Of a DNA stretch of 64,000 nt, positions 8,724 through 16,220 are shown piece by piece (the first letter of the stretch is position 1; each line of letters begins with the position of its first letter). This DNA comes from Bradyrhizobium lablabi (GTDB lineage Bacteria > Pseudomonadota > Alphaproteobacteria > Rhizobiales > Xanthobacteraceae), in contig NZ_LT670844.1 in the NCBI RefSeq assembly GCF_900141755.1, forward strand, positions 3,596,001 through 3,660,000. Direction: 5' to 3'. Under the pieces are notes generated by a model. The model saw nothing but the letters and a program-made list of their open reading frames with translations. It ran no database searches and had not been told where the DNA came from. The position numbers were made by a program, and so were the translations under genes.

Positions 8724-10727
8724 TCAAAACTCAGCATGCGCTCGTGCCGAGAATATCGAGACTGGCCCGCGGTCCGCGTTGTAGGAGGGATTGGCCACGA
8801 ACTGATAGTCGAACGTCAGCGTGCTCCATCTGTTGAAATTGTAGGCATAGAATGCCTCGAGGATTTTCTCTTCGCGATAGTTCAATTGGCCATCCCCGAT
8901 CAGCAAGCCGATGCCCCCCGCGGCAAGGAAGTCACGATGCGCGCTGGAGAGACCGTTGATCACTCCTCCAATCCCGATTGTGTCATTCATCCGTCCCCAC
9001 GAGCTGCCCTTGATCGAGACGCCGCCTGAAAGGCTACGATCGATGTCGGTGAACGACAGGATTTCGCTCTGGCCGTCGTTCCAGCTGGCGCGGGCGAAAA
9101 TGCCGATGTCCTGGGTGATCGCCTGCTCCATATTGGCGTAGAAGCCATATTTGGGAAGTGTATGACGGATGCTCGCCGTCGTGGCATTGATGTCGAGCGA
9201 AGGATCGGCCGCCACGATGGCCAGGGCCTCGCGATAGCTGGCGGTGTTGCCCTGGTTTTCAAAGACCCCGAGCCTGAGTTTACCGGGCTGATCTGAGATC
9301 GCGTAGCGTTCTTCCAGTTCAACGACTGCGCCACCGCCCCTGGAAGTCAGAACATCGCTGTTGGGTGCTGACGGAACCTGGAACAGGCCAGCGCGCACAG
9401 CCCAGTCCTTGCGATTGAGTTCGATCACCGCGCCGCGTGTGAATCCCGGCAGATCGGCTGGGAAGTCATAGGCGCCCGACGACCAGATCGACCAGTTCAT
9501 AAAATCGGCGCGCGGGTCTCTTGCGTAAGAGTTGCCGTCGAAATAGTCGGTAATGGCAAATCGCCCGACAGTCAGCGTGACGCGGTCGATGTCGCGTTTT
9601 CCGGGAAGTTGAAGCGGGCCGTCCGCAACCTCTTCCTGCTCGCCGCCGAGGCCGAATGTCTGGCGGATGAAATAGCGTTGCGGGCGGATCTTCGGAAAAT
9701 CCGTGCCGCCCTTTTGCGCTTCACCATTCGAAAAACCCGCCAGCCCGAGCGTGGTGTTCAAGCCGAATCCCTGCGCTAGTTCCGGGTTGAAATACAACTC
9801 GCCACCGCCCCACAAACGCCATCCGAGAAACGCATCCGCCGTCCATGTCTCTCGACCCTGGCCGCCTCCCGGAAGGCTGTTGGCGCCCTCATAGGGCGAG
9901 CGGATGCGCGGATAGGCTTGCGAAATGAACGTGGTTTGCCCGTGAACATTCCAATCAGGCGATTCCGGTAGTTGCATCCCGTCGACAGGGGACAAAGCCC
10001 AGAGCGTGTCCCCGAGCTTATAGTTCAGCCCGACCTTGATGACCTGAATCCTGGGATCGACGTTGAGGTCCGGAAGCATTGCATCGCCGAGACCGTAAGT
10101 CCTGCGTGCGAGGTCGATATAGTCGTATTCGACCTTTGCAGTCCAATTGCCGCCAATGGCCTTTTCAATGCCGAGGCCGGCTGTCCAGCCGAGGTGCGGA
10201 AGAAACTGTGACGACAGCGGGGTGATGCCGTCATTCGCGTTGATGTTGACCCTGCTTTGACCCCATGCCAATCCGCCGGTCACATAGGGAAGAGTCGTTC
10301 CGAAAGCGTAGCCGATCCGACCCCGCGCCGTCGCCGCGTATTCCAGAGTTGAATTGAATGGCGCCGGATCAAGCTTCGGAAGATCACGTGGGCTTGTGAA
10401 TAGCGCATCCACCTCTAGGCCGAGCACCACTCGATTTGGCAATTGAAAATTATAGCCTGCCTGAAACCCGCCGATCAGGCCCGTGAGGCTGTGGGGAAAA
10501 AATATCGCCTGCTCGGGAACAGGATTGGCACCAGGACCAAGGTCGCCTTGGCCGTAGCCGACCTGCCCTCCGAAATAAAACCCGGTCCAATTGTAGATCG
10601 CGGCGCGAGCCGGCGCCTTGATCGGCACGGTCGCCGGCAAATCGGCCGCGGCCGCGAAAGGACAAGACCCAAGAACAACCGACGTCGTGCTTCCAATTAT
10701 AAAAATCCGCTTCATCACGTTTCTCAT
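8724..10727 (-). CDS. Omp25-like plus OprB porin fusion
   Basis: A 667-residue outer-membrane protein. After a signal peptide (ends FAAAADLP) comes an Omp25/OmpW-like eight-strand domain (about 45-235) with the rhizobial hallmarks NWTGFYFGGQVGYG, GGFQAGYNFQL and KVEYDYIDL and an ending VIKVGLNYKLG. The C-terminal 400 residues follow the OprB carbohydrate-selective porin pattern (WNVHGQTTFISQAYPRIRSP, RIRPQRYFIRQTFGLGGE, LTVGRFAITDYFDGNSYARD) and end in a terminal phenylalanine as barrels do. Having both in one chain is unusual in length, though I have seen such fusions in Bradyrhizobium. It lies downstream of the Nramp gene on the same strand, so it may be the outer-membrane entry for that transporter's substrate. 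Starts at 10727 or 10715 are both possible. Confidence 0.82.
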   Translation of the reverse strand: MRNVMKRIFIIGSTTSVVLGSCPFAAAADLPATVPIKAPARAAIYNWTGFYFGGQVGYGQGDLGPGANPVPEQAIFFPHSLTGLIGGFQAGYNFQLPNRVVLGLEVDALFTSPRDLPKLDPAPFNSTLEYAATARGRIGYAFGTTLPYVTGGLAWGQSRVNINANDGITPLSSQFLPHLGWTAGLGIEKAIGGNWTAKVEYDYIDLARRTYGLGDAMLPDLNVDPRIQVIKVGLNYKLGDTLWALSPVDGMQLPESPDWNVHGQTTFISQAYPRIRSPYEGANSLPGGGQGRETWTADAFLGWRLWGGGELYFNPELAQGFGLNTTLGLAGFSNGEAQKGGTDFPKIRPQRYFIRQTFGLGGEQEEVADGPLQLPGKRDIDRVTLTVGRFAITDYFDGNSYARDPRADFMNWSIWSSGAYDFPADLPGFTRGAVIELNRKDWAVRAGLFQVPSAPNSDVLTSRGGGAVVELEERYAISDQPGKLRLGVFENQGNTASYREALAIVAADPSLDINATTASIRHTLPKYGFYANMEQAITQDIGIFARASWNDGQSEILSFTDIDRSLSGGVSIKGSSWGRMNDTIGIGGVINGLSSAHRDFLAAGGIGLLIGDGQLNYREEKILEAFYAYNFNRWSTLTFDYQFVANPSYNADRGPVSIFSARAHAEF

Positions 10728-10882
10728 TACTCTGATCGTTTTGTGGGTGACTGTTATTCAATATTGGTCCGACGCCTCAGCTCGCGGTTGAAGCGGTCGG
10801 CCCTTGGACAGGGCGGTGTCGTCGAGGCCGGGGCGGCGTGAAACCACCCGGCGGCCTCGCGTCGCCAGGCATCGTCGCGTGA

Positions 10883-11125
10883 TCAACCGGGGCGTTTGCC
10901 GTGAAAGTCCTTCTCGACTTCCTTGCGCTTTGGCCACCGGCGGCCGAAAGCCAGCAATGCCCCGAGCCGTTCCAGAAATCGCGTCGCAGACAAGAAGGTT
11001 CGAAGACCGCGACGTGAGATCCTGCGCTGCCGGTGCAGGCTCATCGCGCAGCGCAAGACGCTGCTTGCCAAGCGGAACGCCCCGACGGCACCCCATCGTC
11101 TCGCGCTTGCGATCGAGGCCCTCAT
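10883..11125 (-). CDS. possible small basic protein
   Basis: An 80-codon frame whose ATG overlaps the Nramp stop by one base (TGATG), the arrangement seen in coupled genes. The product is rich in arginine and leucine (LRTFLSATRFLERLGALLAF) and ends KEVEKDFHGKRPG. I do not recognise it, there is no separate ribosome site, and arginine-rich frames arise by chance in this GC content. The rest of the 397 bp between the Nramp and porin genes holds nothing I can name. Confidence 0.3.
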   Translation of the reverse strand: MRASIASARRWGAVGAFRLASSVLRCAMSLHRQRRISRRGLRTFLSATRFLERLGALLAFGRRWPKRKEVEKDFHGKRPG

Positions 11126-12816
11126 CACGCGCCCGACGTCGCAAGCTGGAAAATGCGGAGCAGGACAAGGCTGCCGGCGACGATGAGGTAGCCGCGCAAC
11201 ACAATCATCCAGATGCGGGATGCAAGCGAAAGGCGCGCCGGCGGCAGCTGTTCCAAAGGTGGCATGCGCCAATGGTCACTGGCGACCTTCGCTGCCTTGG
11301 ATATCGACCTGACGTTTCCAGCCTCCGGTTTCCTCAAGCGGCGCTGCGCAAATGCGACACCCAGAGCCGCTATGAGGCCAATCACACTGCCCCCGATCAG
11401 GATGCTCAAGATGACCGTGTCGGAAATGCCGGGATAGAGAACCGATCCGGTCAGAATGACCGAGAGCATCACGAGCACCGCAACGACGCCGCCGGTAAAA
11501 AGGTTGAGCTTGCGCGAATTGACCCACGGACCGAGCACCGGCTTGTCGTTGCAAAGCAGCAGAAGAAACACGGTAGCACCTGGCAGCAATACGCCGGCGA
11601 GCGTTTGGACAGCGCTGGTCAGCAGCCCAAGCTGAACGCCCGGAGTGAGGACGAGCACCACAGCGAGGACGATGAGGCCGCAATAGATGGCATAGAATCC
11701 CTTCGCCTCGGTCGGCTTGCGGTGCAGGGAATGCCGCCAGGAGAATACATCGCCGAGGGCATAGGCAGTGGCCAGCGACACAGCGGACGCTCCGATGATG
11801 CAGGCATCGAGCAGCGCCAGTGCGAAGAATATCGCGGGAGCCTTCCCGAAATACTTCTCCATGCCGGCGGAGACTGCGCCCGCATCGACGAAATTCCCAA
11901 ATTCCGGGCGGCCGGCAAACGTCTGGGCAGTGAACGCCATGATCGCCATTGCGCCCGCGATCACGATCGCGATGCCGATCATGAGATCGATGCGCTCATA
12001 CTTGATGAAACGCGGCCTGATCCTTTTGTCGACGACGTAGCTCTGTTGAAAGAACAGTTGCCAGGGCGCGACCGTCGTGCCGACGATGGCGATGATGAGT
12101 AGCATCACTTCGTTCAGTGCCGCCCCCTGCGGCATCTTCGGCACCATCATGTCCCGGATCATCTGACCCGCCGGCGGGTGGATGAAAAGGAGGACGGGAA
12201 AGATCAGGAAACTCCCCAGGACGAGCATCAGCGCAAAACGCTCGAAACGCCGGAAGTTGCCGGTGCTTGCCGCGAGCATAACCAGCGCAGCGGCCGCCAC
12301 GACACCCCACAGCTTCGGCACTCCGAGGTAGTCGAGCGCGAGCGTGATGCCGATGAACTCTGTGACAATCGTCAGGGCGTTGAGAATAAACAGATCGATG
12401 ACGCTGAACGCGCCCCAAAATCTGCCGAACCGCTCAAAGATGAGCCGGGCATGGCCGACGCCGGTGACGGCGCCAAGACGCAAGACCATTTCCTGATTCA
12501 CGTAAAGAACCGGAATTAGCAGCACCAGCGTCCACAGCAACGTCGTGCCGTAGTTCTGACCCGCCTGAGTGTAGGTACCGAAGGCGCCAGCGTCATTGTC
12601 GCCGACCATGACGATGAGGCCTGGTCCCAGAATGGCAAGCAGGGTCTTCAGCCGTGCGCTCAAGGTTGACCTCGGTGCGAAATCGTCTTCCGCGATGCTG
12701 CCGAGGGCGCCATGGATGTCTCCGAGATGGGCCTTGTCCAGCACGGCGGTCTGGATTTTTGGTGCGCCGGTGTGGTTGCCAATCGTTTGTGGACTCAGTT
12801 CATTTGCGACAGTCAT
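11125..12816 (-). CDS. Nramp-family transporter with atypical motifs
   Basis: A 563-residue inner-membrane protein with the eleven- to twelve-helix Nramp (NRAMP/MntH) fold. In helix 1, where Mn/Fe transporters carry Asp-Pro-Gly-Asn, this protein has GDNDAGAFG (72-80); in helix 6 the Met-Pro-His motif is replaced by GTTVAPWQ (246-253). Both metal-binding signatures are therefore changed, as in the divergent Nramp clade that includes the Mg-type NRMT proteins. The family fold is clear, the ion is not. A soluble N-terminal extension of about 55 residues and a C-terminal linker before a last helix (about 535-555) are longer than in MntH. It lies upstream of the porin gene on the same strand. Confidence 0.85.
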   Translation of the reverse strand: MTVANELSPQTIGNHTGAPKIQTAVLDKAHLGDIHGALGSIAEDDFAPRSTLSARLKTLLAILGPGLIVMVGDNDAGAFGTYTQAGQNYGTTLLWTLVLLIPVLYVNQEMVLRLGAVTGVGHARLIFERFGRFWGAFSVIDLFILNALTIVTEFIGITLALDYLGVPKLWGVVAAAALVMLAASTGNFRRFERFALMLVLGSFLIFPVLLFIHPPAGQMIRDMMVPKMPQGAALNEVMLLIIAIVGTTVAPWQLFFQQSYVVDKRIRPRFIKYERIDLMIGIAIVIAGAMAIMAFTAQTFAGRPEFGNFVDAGAVSAGMEKYFGKAPAIFFALALLDACIIGASAVSLATAYALGDVFSWRHSLHRKPTEAKGFYAIYCGLIVLAVVLVLTPGVQLGLLTSAVQTLAGVLLPGATVFLLLLCNDKPVLGPWVNSRKLNLFTGGVVAVLVMLSVILTGSVLYPGISDTVILSILIGGSVIGLIAALGVAFAQRRLRKPEAGNVRSISKAAKVASDHWRMPPLEQLPPARLSLASRIWMIVLRGYLIVAGSLVLLRIFQLATSGA

Positions 12817-12935
12817 GATTCATTCCTGTTCAGTCTTGGTCTTGGCTGCTGGCCCGACGTTTCGAGTTTTGGGAAAGGGCGAGATGCGCTCTGTCACGCG
12901 GCTGAGCGCTATTCCTCACGTGCGGTTGTTTGCCG

Positions 12936-13466
12936 TTACGGATTGCGACGGTCGTTGCGCGCTTTGGGCAACTTTTCGGCAATTCCGAATGTGTCGGCGC
13001 GGCAGCGCATCTCGATCCATACATCCGATGGATCGATGCCGGCGCGATGCCACAGCGCCACGAGGTGGTAGAGCAGGTCGGCGCTCTCTCGAACGATGCC
13101 TCGATCGTGGTGTTTGACGGCCTCGAGTGCCACTTCGCCGGCTTCCTCGATGACCTTTTGAGCGGTCTTGCGGACGCTCGAAGCGAGCAGCCGCGCTGTG
13201 CGCGGATGATTCTCCGGCGTCACATCGGAAAGCGATTGATAGAGACGGTCGAGTTCGCTCCGCTGCGGACCTGGCGGCGCGGCGACGCAAACTGAATCCC
13301 GCACCAGCGGGCTCTCGGTTTCGCGCGGGGGCGATCCAGTGGGTTGCGCGAGCAAGGCACGGGTCCGGCGCGGGCTGCCACTGCGACGACGTGTCTTGCG
13401 CGGGCGAGACCCATCGCTCTGCAAATCGGGATATTCCAGGTCAGAAAGCTTGTTGGCGTCGGTCAT
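12936..13466 (-). CDS. HisE-like phosphoribosyl-ATP pyrophosphohydrolase
   Basis: A 176-residue protein whose C-terminal 110 residues match the all-alpha PRA-PH (HisE, MazG superfamily) fold: LDRLYQSLSDV, then KVIEEAGEVALEAV with the metal-binding glutamates and ESADLLYHLVALW with the conserved Asp. HisE hydrolyses phosphoribosyl-ATP in histidine synthesis. The N-terminal 65 residues are Arg/Ser/Pro-rich and probably disordered, which normal HisE (about 105 residues) lacks. No other his gene is near, so this is likely a second, stand-alone copy with a modified role. GGAGA stands just before the ATG at 13466. Confidence 0.75.
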   Translation of the reverse strand: MTDANKLSDLEYPDLQSDGSRPRKTRRRSGSPRRTRALLAQPTGSPPRETESPLVRDSVCVAAPPGPQRSELDRLYQSLSDVTPENHPRTARLLASSVRKTAQKVIEEAGEVALEAVKHHDRGIVRESADLLYHLVALWHRAGIDPSDVWIEMRCRADTFGIAEKLPKARNDRRNP

Positions 13467-13668
13467 CCTCTGTCTCCGTCGTTACCTCGATGCCGGTCAT
13501 CCACGGCACGAGGCGAGCGGAGGAGCTAGGCGCCCACGCCACCTCGGCCGGATGGGATCACGGCCTTGCGAAACTCTGTGTGATTGTTCCCTGAAGGGGC
13601 TCCCGTCGCGGCACCGGAACGGTGGGCGGCGGGACATCTAGGTCCTTCGTCCATGTCGCTCCCTTAAT

Positions 13669-14028
13669 CTATTCGGCCAGTGCCAAGCGGCGGCCGCGGC
13701 GTTGCATCGACAACTGGCCGGGCGCGCGGCTGAGCGTACGGCGTTCGTCGAAGTCGCCGATCGCCGCTTCGCCGTTTGGCTCGATCTGCCAGCGGCATTC
13801 CAGCCGGCCATTGCGATTGATCCAATGACAAGCCAGCGCCGGGGATGGAATCCGCCGCCGGCCCTTCGGGCGGCGAAGACCCGGAAGGTTGTCATTGGAA
13901 TGGGTATCGTCGACGAGCCCGGCCCCGCGCAACACAAGGTGCCGCAACTGCAGAGGCCGGAATCTTCCGAGCCTGAAGTCTGCAATGTGGAAATCAACAA
14001 GTCCGGATTTTGCGAGTCTTTTGAACAT
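13669..14028 (-). CDS. small CRW-motif hypothetical protein
   Basis: A 119-residue protein with a very strong ribosome site (GGAGGTGAGCG directly before the ATG at 14028). The centre, ALACHWINRNGRLECRWQIE, resembles short Bradyrhizobium proteins with a repeated Cys-x-Trp pattern whose function I do not know. The sequence is basic, has no signal peptide and no membrane helix. The spacing of CHW and CRW could bind metal or form a beta hairpin, but that is speculation. It is the first sizeable gene downstream of the promoter that points left from the metal-regulator operators. Confidence 0.6.
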   Translation of the reverse strand: MFKRLAKSGLVDFHIADFRLGRFRPLQLRHLVLRGAGLVDDTHSNDNLPGLRRPKGRRRIPSPALACHWINRNGRLECRWQIEPNGEAAIGDFDERRTLSRAPGQLSMQRRGRRLALAE

Positions 14029-14078
14029 CGCTCACCTCCACTTCCGCGTTTAGCGCGGCAGGCCGGTGAGCGAGACAG

Positions 14079-14198
14079 TCAGCTAGGAGCGACCATCACC
14101 CTCACGCAGCCACAGCCGGCGCGGTTGATCTTGATATTCTGCGGCATCACGAGCCCGACTCTTGTCGGGCCGGCGCTGCCAAAGGTGGTACTGCCCAT
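14079..14198 (-). CDS. possible 39-residue peptide
   Basis: A short frame between the left-facing promoter near 14300 and the CRW-protein gene. The product starts MGSTTFGSAGPTRVGLVMP and ends INRAGCGCVRVMVAPS; the Cys-Gly-Cys near the end could bind a metal. It is the only frame reaching through this interval on that strand, but it has no good ribosome site and is unknown to me. Confidence 0.3.
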   Translation of the reverse strand: MGSTTFGSAGPTRVGLVMPQNIKINRAGCGCVRVMVAPS

Positions 14199-14283
14199 GT
14201 GTTGTTCGGGACTGCTCGTCGTTAGGGTTGAACCATGAGGTCGGACGTCTTGCAGGGAACCATTAGTTCCAAGCAATGATTGG

Positions 14284-14312
14284 CCAATACGCCTGCCATA
14301 AATCCGTGTCAA
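14284..14312 (-). promoter_or_regulatory. candidate promoter facing left
   Basis: On the minus strand TTGACA (14312-14307) is followed after 17 bases by TATTGG (14289-14284), a good -35 and a fair -10 for the housekeeping sigma factor. It begins 12 bp from the first metal-regulator operator, so repression there would affect it. Confidence 0.45.
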
Positions 14313-14323
14313 GCGTCTTTCTT

Positions 14324-14341
14324 TATCCCCCGTGGGGGATA
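14324..14341. promoter_or_regulatory. CsoR/RcnR-type operator 1
   Basis: TATCCCCCGTGGGGGATA is a perfect 18-bp inverted repeat of the type bound by CsoR/RcnR/InrS regulators, which read G-tracts flanked by A/T. It stands between the left-facing promoter and the regulator gene and is probably its autoregulatory site. Confidence 0.8.
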
Positions 14342-14346
14342 TATGC

Positions 14347-14364
14347 TATCCCCCACGGGGGTTA
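14347..14364. promoter_or_regulatory. CsoR/RcnR-type operator 2
   Basis: TATCCCCCACGGGGGTTA repeats operator 1 with one mismatch in the palindrome. Its start is 23 bp from that of operator 1, about two helical turns, so two tetramers could bind on nearly the same DNA face. A further half-site TATCCCCATA lies at 14381-14390, next to the ribosome site. Confidence 0.78.
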
Positions 14365-14407
14365 TTGAGCGCCTTTATATTATCCCCATAGGAGGATTTG
14401 AGAGTAC

Positions 14408-14671
14408 ATGCCCCACCAGAACCATCCGGCGATCATCAAACGCCTCAAGCGTGCCGACGGTCACCTTCAGACCATCATCGAAATGATCGAAAGTGACAGA
14501 CCATGCCTGCTGATTGCCCAGCAATTGCAGGCCGTCGAGAGCGCGATAGAGAGCGCCAAGAAAGCCTTGATCCATGATCATATCAGCAATTGTCTGGAAC
14601 GGCCGCTGAAGACCGCGGGCCCTTCGGGCCGCGCTCTTAAAGAGTTCAAACTGATTGCCAAATATCTATGA
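14408..14671 (+). CDS. CsoR/RcnR/FrmR-family metal-sensing repressor
   Basis: An 87-residue all-helical DUF156 protein. The family fingerprint is clear: RLKRADGHLQTIIEMIE, then RPCLLIAQQLQAVESAI with Cys33, and HDHISNCLE with His58 and Cys62. Cys33/His58/Cys62 matches the Cys-His-Cys Cu(I) set of CsoR, while His3 near the N-terminus is a feature of the Ni/Co sensor RcnR, so the metal is ambiguous. Such repressors leave DNA when metal binds and release an exporter gene. AGGAGG lies 12 bases before the ATG, slightly far. No exporter gene follows, so the regulator is an orphan here apart from its two operators. Confidence 0.85.
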   Translation: MPHQNHPAIIKRLKRADGHLQTIIEMIESDRPCLLIAQQLQAVESAIESAKKALIHDHISNCLERPLKTAGPSGRALKEFKLIAKYL

Positions 14672-14994
14672 CGGACTTCAGCCGGGGCGGCTGCGTGGAA
14701 CGTCGGAATAGCATTCTTCTCGAGCGTGTGCTGCGAATTCCTCCAGCCAGAAACCGGATGGCGGCTTCGCTTCATAGTATCGGAAGCGCTGAGGCGTCGA
14801 TGGTGTCAGCTTAATGCCGCAAGTTAAGGGAGGGGCGTCGGGATGCCTTGACGGCCATCGAGATTGCGTTGATGGCTTGAAGTCACCTGGTGGCGATGCG
14901 AGCGGCCGTGTCTCGCTTGATAGACGTCCGCTCTCCAACCGCATCACAGCCTCCGGCGGAGCATCGCACCTTTGAAACGTGCCCCCAACGGCTG
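14672..14994. other. intergenic, nothing recognised
   Basis: About 320 bp between two convergent genes. No hairpin with a T-run, repeat or credible small gene is visible. A longer minus-strand frame crosses it but has no family signature. Confidence 0.5.
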
Positions 14995-15219
14995 TCAATA
15001 GCGGCGCACTCCGACGGCTCCTCTGCGATAGCCATACCTTCCTACTCCAACTGCCCCGCATCCCCGCGGACCGCAGCCAGCCGCGGCGCAACCCCTCGGA
15101 CCGCATCCCGCTACGCCATTTCGATAGTATGCTTCGCTCTGACCGCCACCAAAGATGACGAGACCGAGAGCTATGGTGATGCTTAAACCCGCGGCTCGAA
15201 TAATCGCTTTCATCTTCAT
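14995..15219 (-). CDS. small exported Gly/Cys-rich protein
   Basis: A 74-residue product read from the ATG at 15219 after GGGAGAG. The signal peptide MKMKAIIRAAGLSITIALGL is followed by a mature part of about 45 residues made of a duplicated AGCGPRGC block and Gly/Tyr/Arg repeats (GVGRYGYRRG). The four cysteines in two CGPRGC units could make disulfides or bind metal. Similar short Gly-rich exported proteins are common in Bradyrhizobium, without known function. Upstream lie three 15-bp direct repeats and a copy of the TGCATAG motif facing this gene. Confidence 0.7.
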   Translation of the reverse strand: MKMKAIIRAAGLSITIALGLVIFGGGQSEAYYRNGVAGCGPRGCAAAGCGPRGCGAVGVGRYGYRRGAVGVRRY

Positions 15220-15234
15220 GTTGCTCTCCCACAT

Positions 15235-15279
15235 GGTAGCGAATGATCAGGTAGCGAATGATCAGGTAGCGAGTGATCA
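15235..15279 (-). repeat. three 15-bp direct repeats in leader
   Basis: GGTAGCGAATGATCA occurs three times head to tail (the third has G for A at base 9), just upstream of the ribosome site of the Gly/Cys-rich protein and downstream of its TGCATAG motif. If transcription starts at the motif, the repeats form the 5' leader. Confidence 0.9.
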
Positions 15280-15311
15280 GTGCTGAAAGAGATTTGAGGC
15301 CTTCGCAGCAT

Positions 15312-15328
15312 CGACTATGCAAAATCAG
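15312..15328 (-). promoter_or_regulatory. TGCATAG motif, copy 1
   Basis: CTGATTTTGCATAGTCG read on the minus strand, the full consensus. It faces the Gly/Cys-rich exported protein and ends 92 bp before its ATG. It forms a back-to-back pair with the plus-strand copy at 15391. Confidence 0.7.
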
Positions 15329-15390
15329 GCAGCGAGCAAAACTCCGCCCTAAATTTCACTTTGCCCCTGCAATCGGCTCAAATCTTGCCG

Positions 15391-15401
15391 GAATTGCATA
15401 G
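15391..15401 (+). promoter_or_regulatory. TGCATAG motif, copy 2 (variant)
   Basis: GAATTGCATAG keeps the core TTGCATAG but lacks the trailing TCG (GGGAG follows). It faces the small exported protein at 15500 and ends 98 bp before its start. It is a weaker member of the set, accepted because position and direction fit. Confidence 0.5.
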
Positions 15402-15499
15402 GGAGCGCTTGACTGCCGGCCTACTATGGTTCGAAATAAATTCTACTGAAGCGCATTTGTCCAAGCGAGCAAGGGCAGCGCCATCTTCTGTGGTGCATC

Positions 15500-15862
15500 A
15501 TGAGAATGGGACCGCGGATCATCAACCTTCTCTCCGTGTTGACGATAGCCGTGCTTTGCGCATCGTGCAGAACCGACTCATCACCTGACCTTGGTCAAGA
15601 CTCATCCATCCTTAGCCAGGCCGAATTAAATGCCCGGGAAGATTGTCTGCATCAAGAGGTGGCTCGGCTTTTGGAGCCACAGGGAAGTCCACTTAGTTCC
15701 CTTCAAACCATTGCTGTGACTGCGACCCGCTTTTGCAGCCACACGATAGCAGCAAGGCTCAGAGGCGTTTCCGCGTCCGCTGCGAGAGACGATCAAATTA
15801 AGACCGAGGAGCACGCCTTCGCGATAGGTCTAGAGATGAGAGAAAGGAGAGCATCGAGATAG
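15500..15862 (+). CDS. small exported protein, possibly lipoprotein
   Basis: A 120-residue protein with N-terminal IINLLSVLTIAVLCASC. The cysteine after CAS could be lipidated, though Cys at -3 is not the usual lipobox, so a normal signal peptide is the alternative. The mature part is polar, with two further cysteines (REDCLHQE and TRFCSHT) likely to pair, and a C-terminal charged helix. I do not recognise a family. The ribosome site is weak. It lies 98 bp downstream of a variant TGCATAG motif. Confidence 0.6.
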   Translation: MRMGPRIINLLSVLTIAVLCASCRTDSSPDLGQDSSILSQAELNAREDCLHQEVARLLEPQGSPLSSLQTIAVTATRFCSHTIAARLRGVSASAARDDQIKTEEHAFAIGLEMRERRASR

Positions 15863-15941
15863 ATAGCCCACACTCTGGGGGAGTTATACAACGTCCGACA
15901 TCCACCCTAGGGCGCGAGCAGTTATCTACGTCGAGTTCCGC

Positions 15942-16220
15942 TCAGAGCGCAGGAACCATCGGCCCATAATATGCGCCCCAGTGGCCCCACACATCGCGGC
16001 CTCCATACGGATGGGAGCGGCCAGGAAGACCGTGGGCCCGGCTATCGTAACCGCCATGGCCGTCACCGGGACTATCAGCGACGACGCCGCCAAAGTGATT
16101 GCCGCGAAAACCATCGCTACCGCCACCGAAACCGCCGCCGCGGGCAAATGCGCTCGTGGAAAATCCGGAACTTCCGAGAACAAGGACAATTGCGAGAACA
16201 TTTATGGCGTTGCGCAACAT
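15942..16220 (-). CDS. small exported Gly-rich protein, WGAYYGPM family
   Basis: A 92-residue product from the ATG at 16220 (AGAGG 8 bases before). The signal peptide MLRNAINVLAIVLVLGSSGF ends near AFA, then RGGGFGGGSDGFRGNHFGG and a C-terminal DVWGHWGAYYGPMVPAL. The VWGHWGAYYGPM ending is one I know from short exported Bradyrhizobium proteins without assigned function. The Gly/His-rich middle could bind metal ions. It is divergent from the gene at 16607. Confidence 0.7.
   Translation of the reverse strand: MLRNAINVLAIVLVLGSSGFSTSAFARGGGFGGGSDGFRGNHFGGVVADSPGDGHGGYDSRAHGLPGRSHPYGGRDVWGHWGAYYGPMVPAL

Noticed and set aside
10804..12102. 432-codon plus-strand open frame
   Set aside because: Antisense to the Nramp gene and very polar; no signature.
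14678..15322. 214-codon minus-strand frame with LIIRY repeats
   Set aside because: The repeats come from the 15-bp DNA repeats; the Gly/Cys-rich gene in another frame has a signal peptide and ribosome site.
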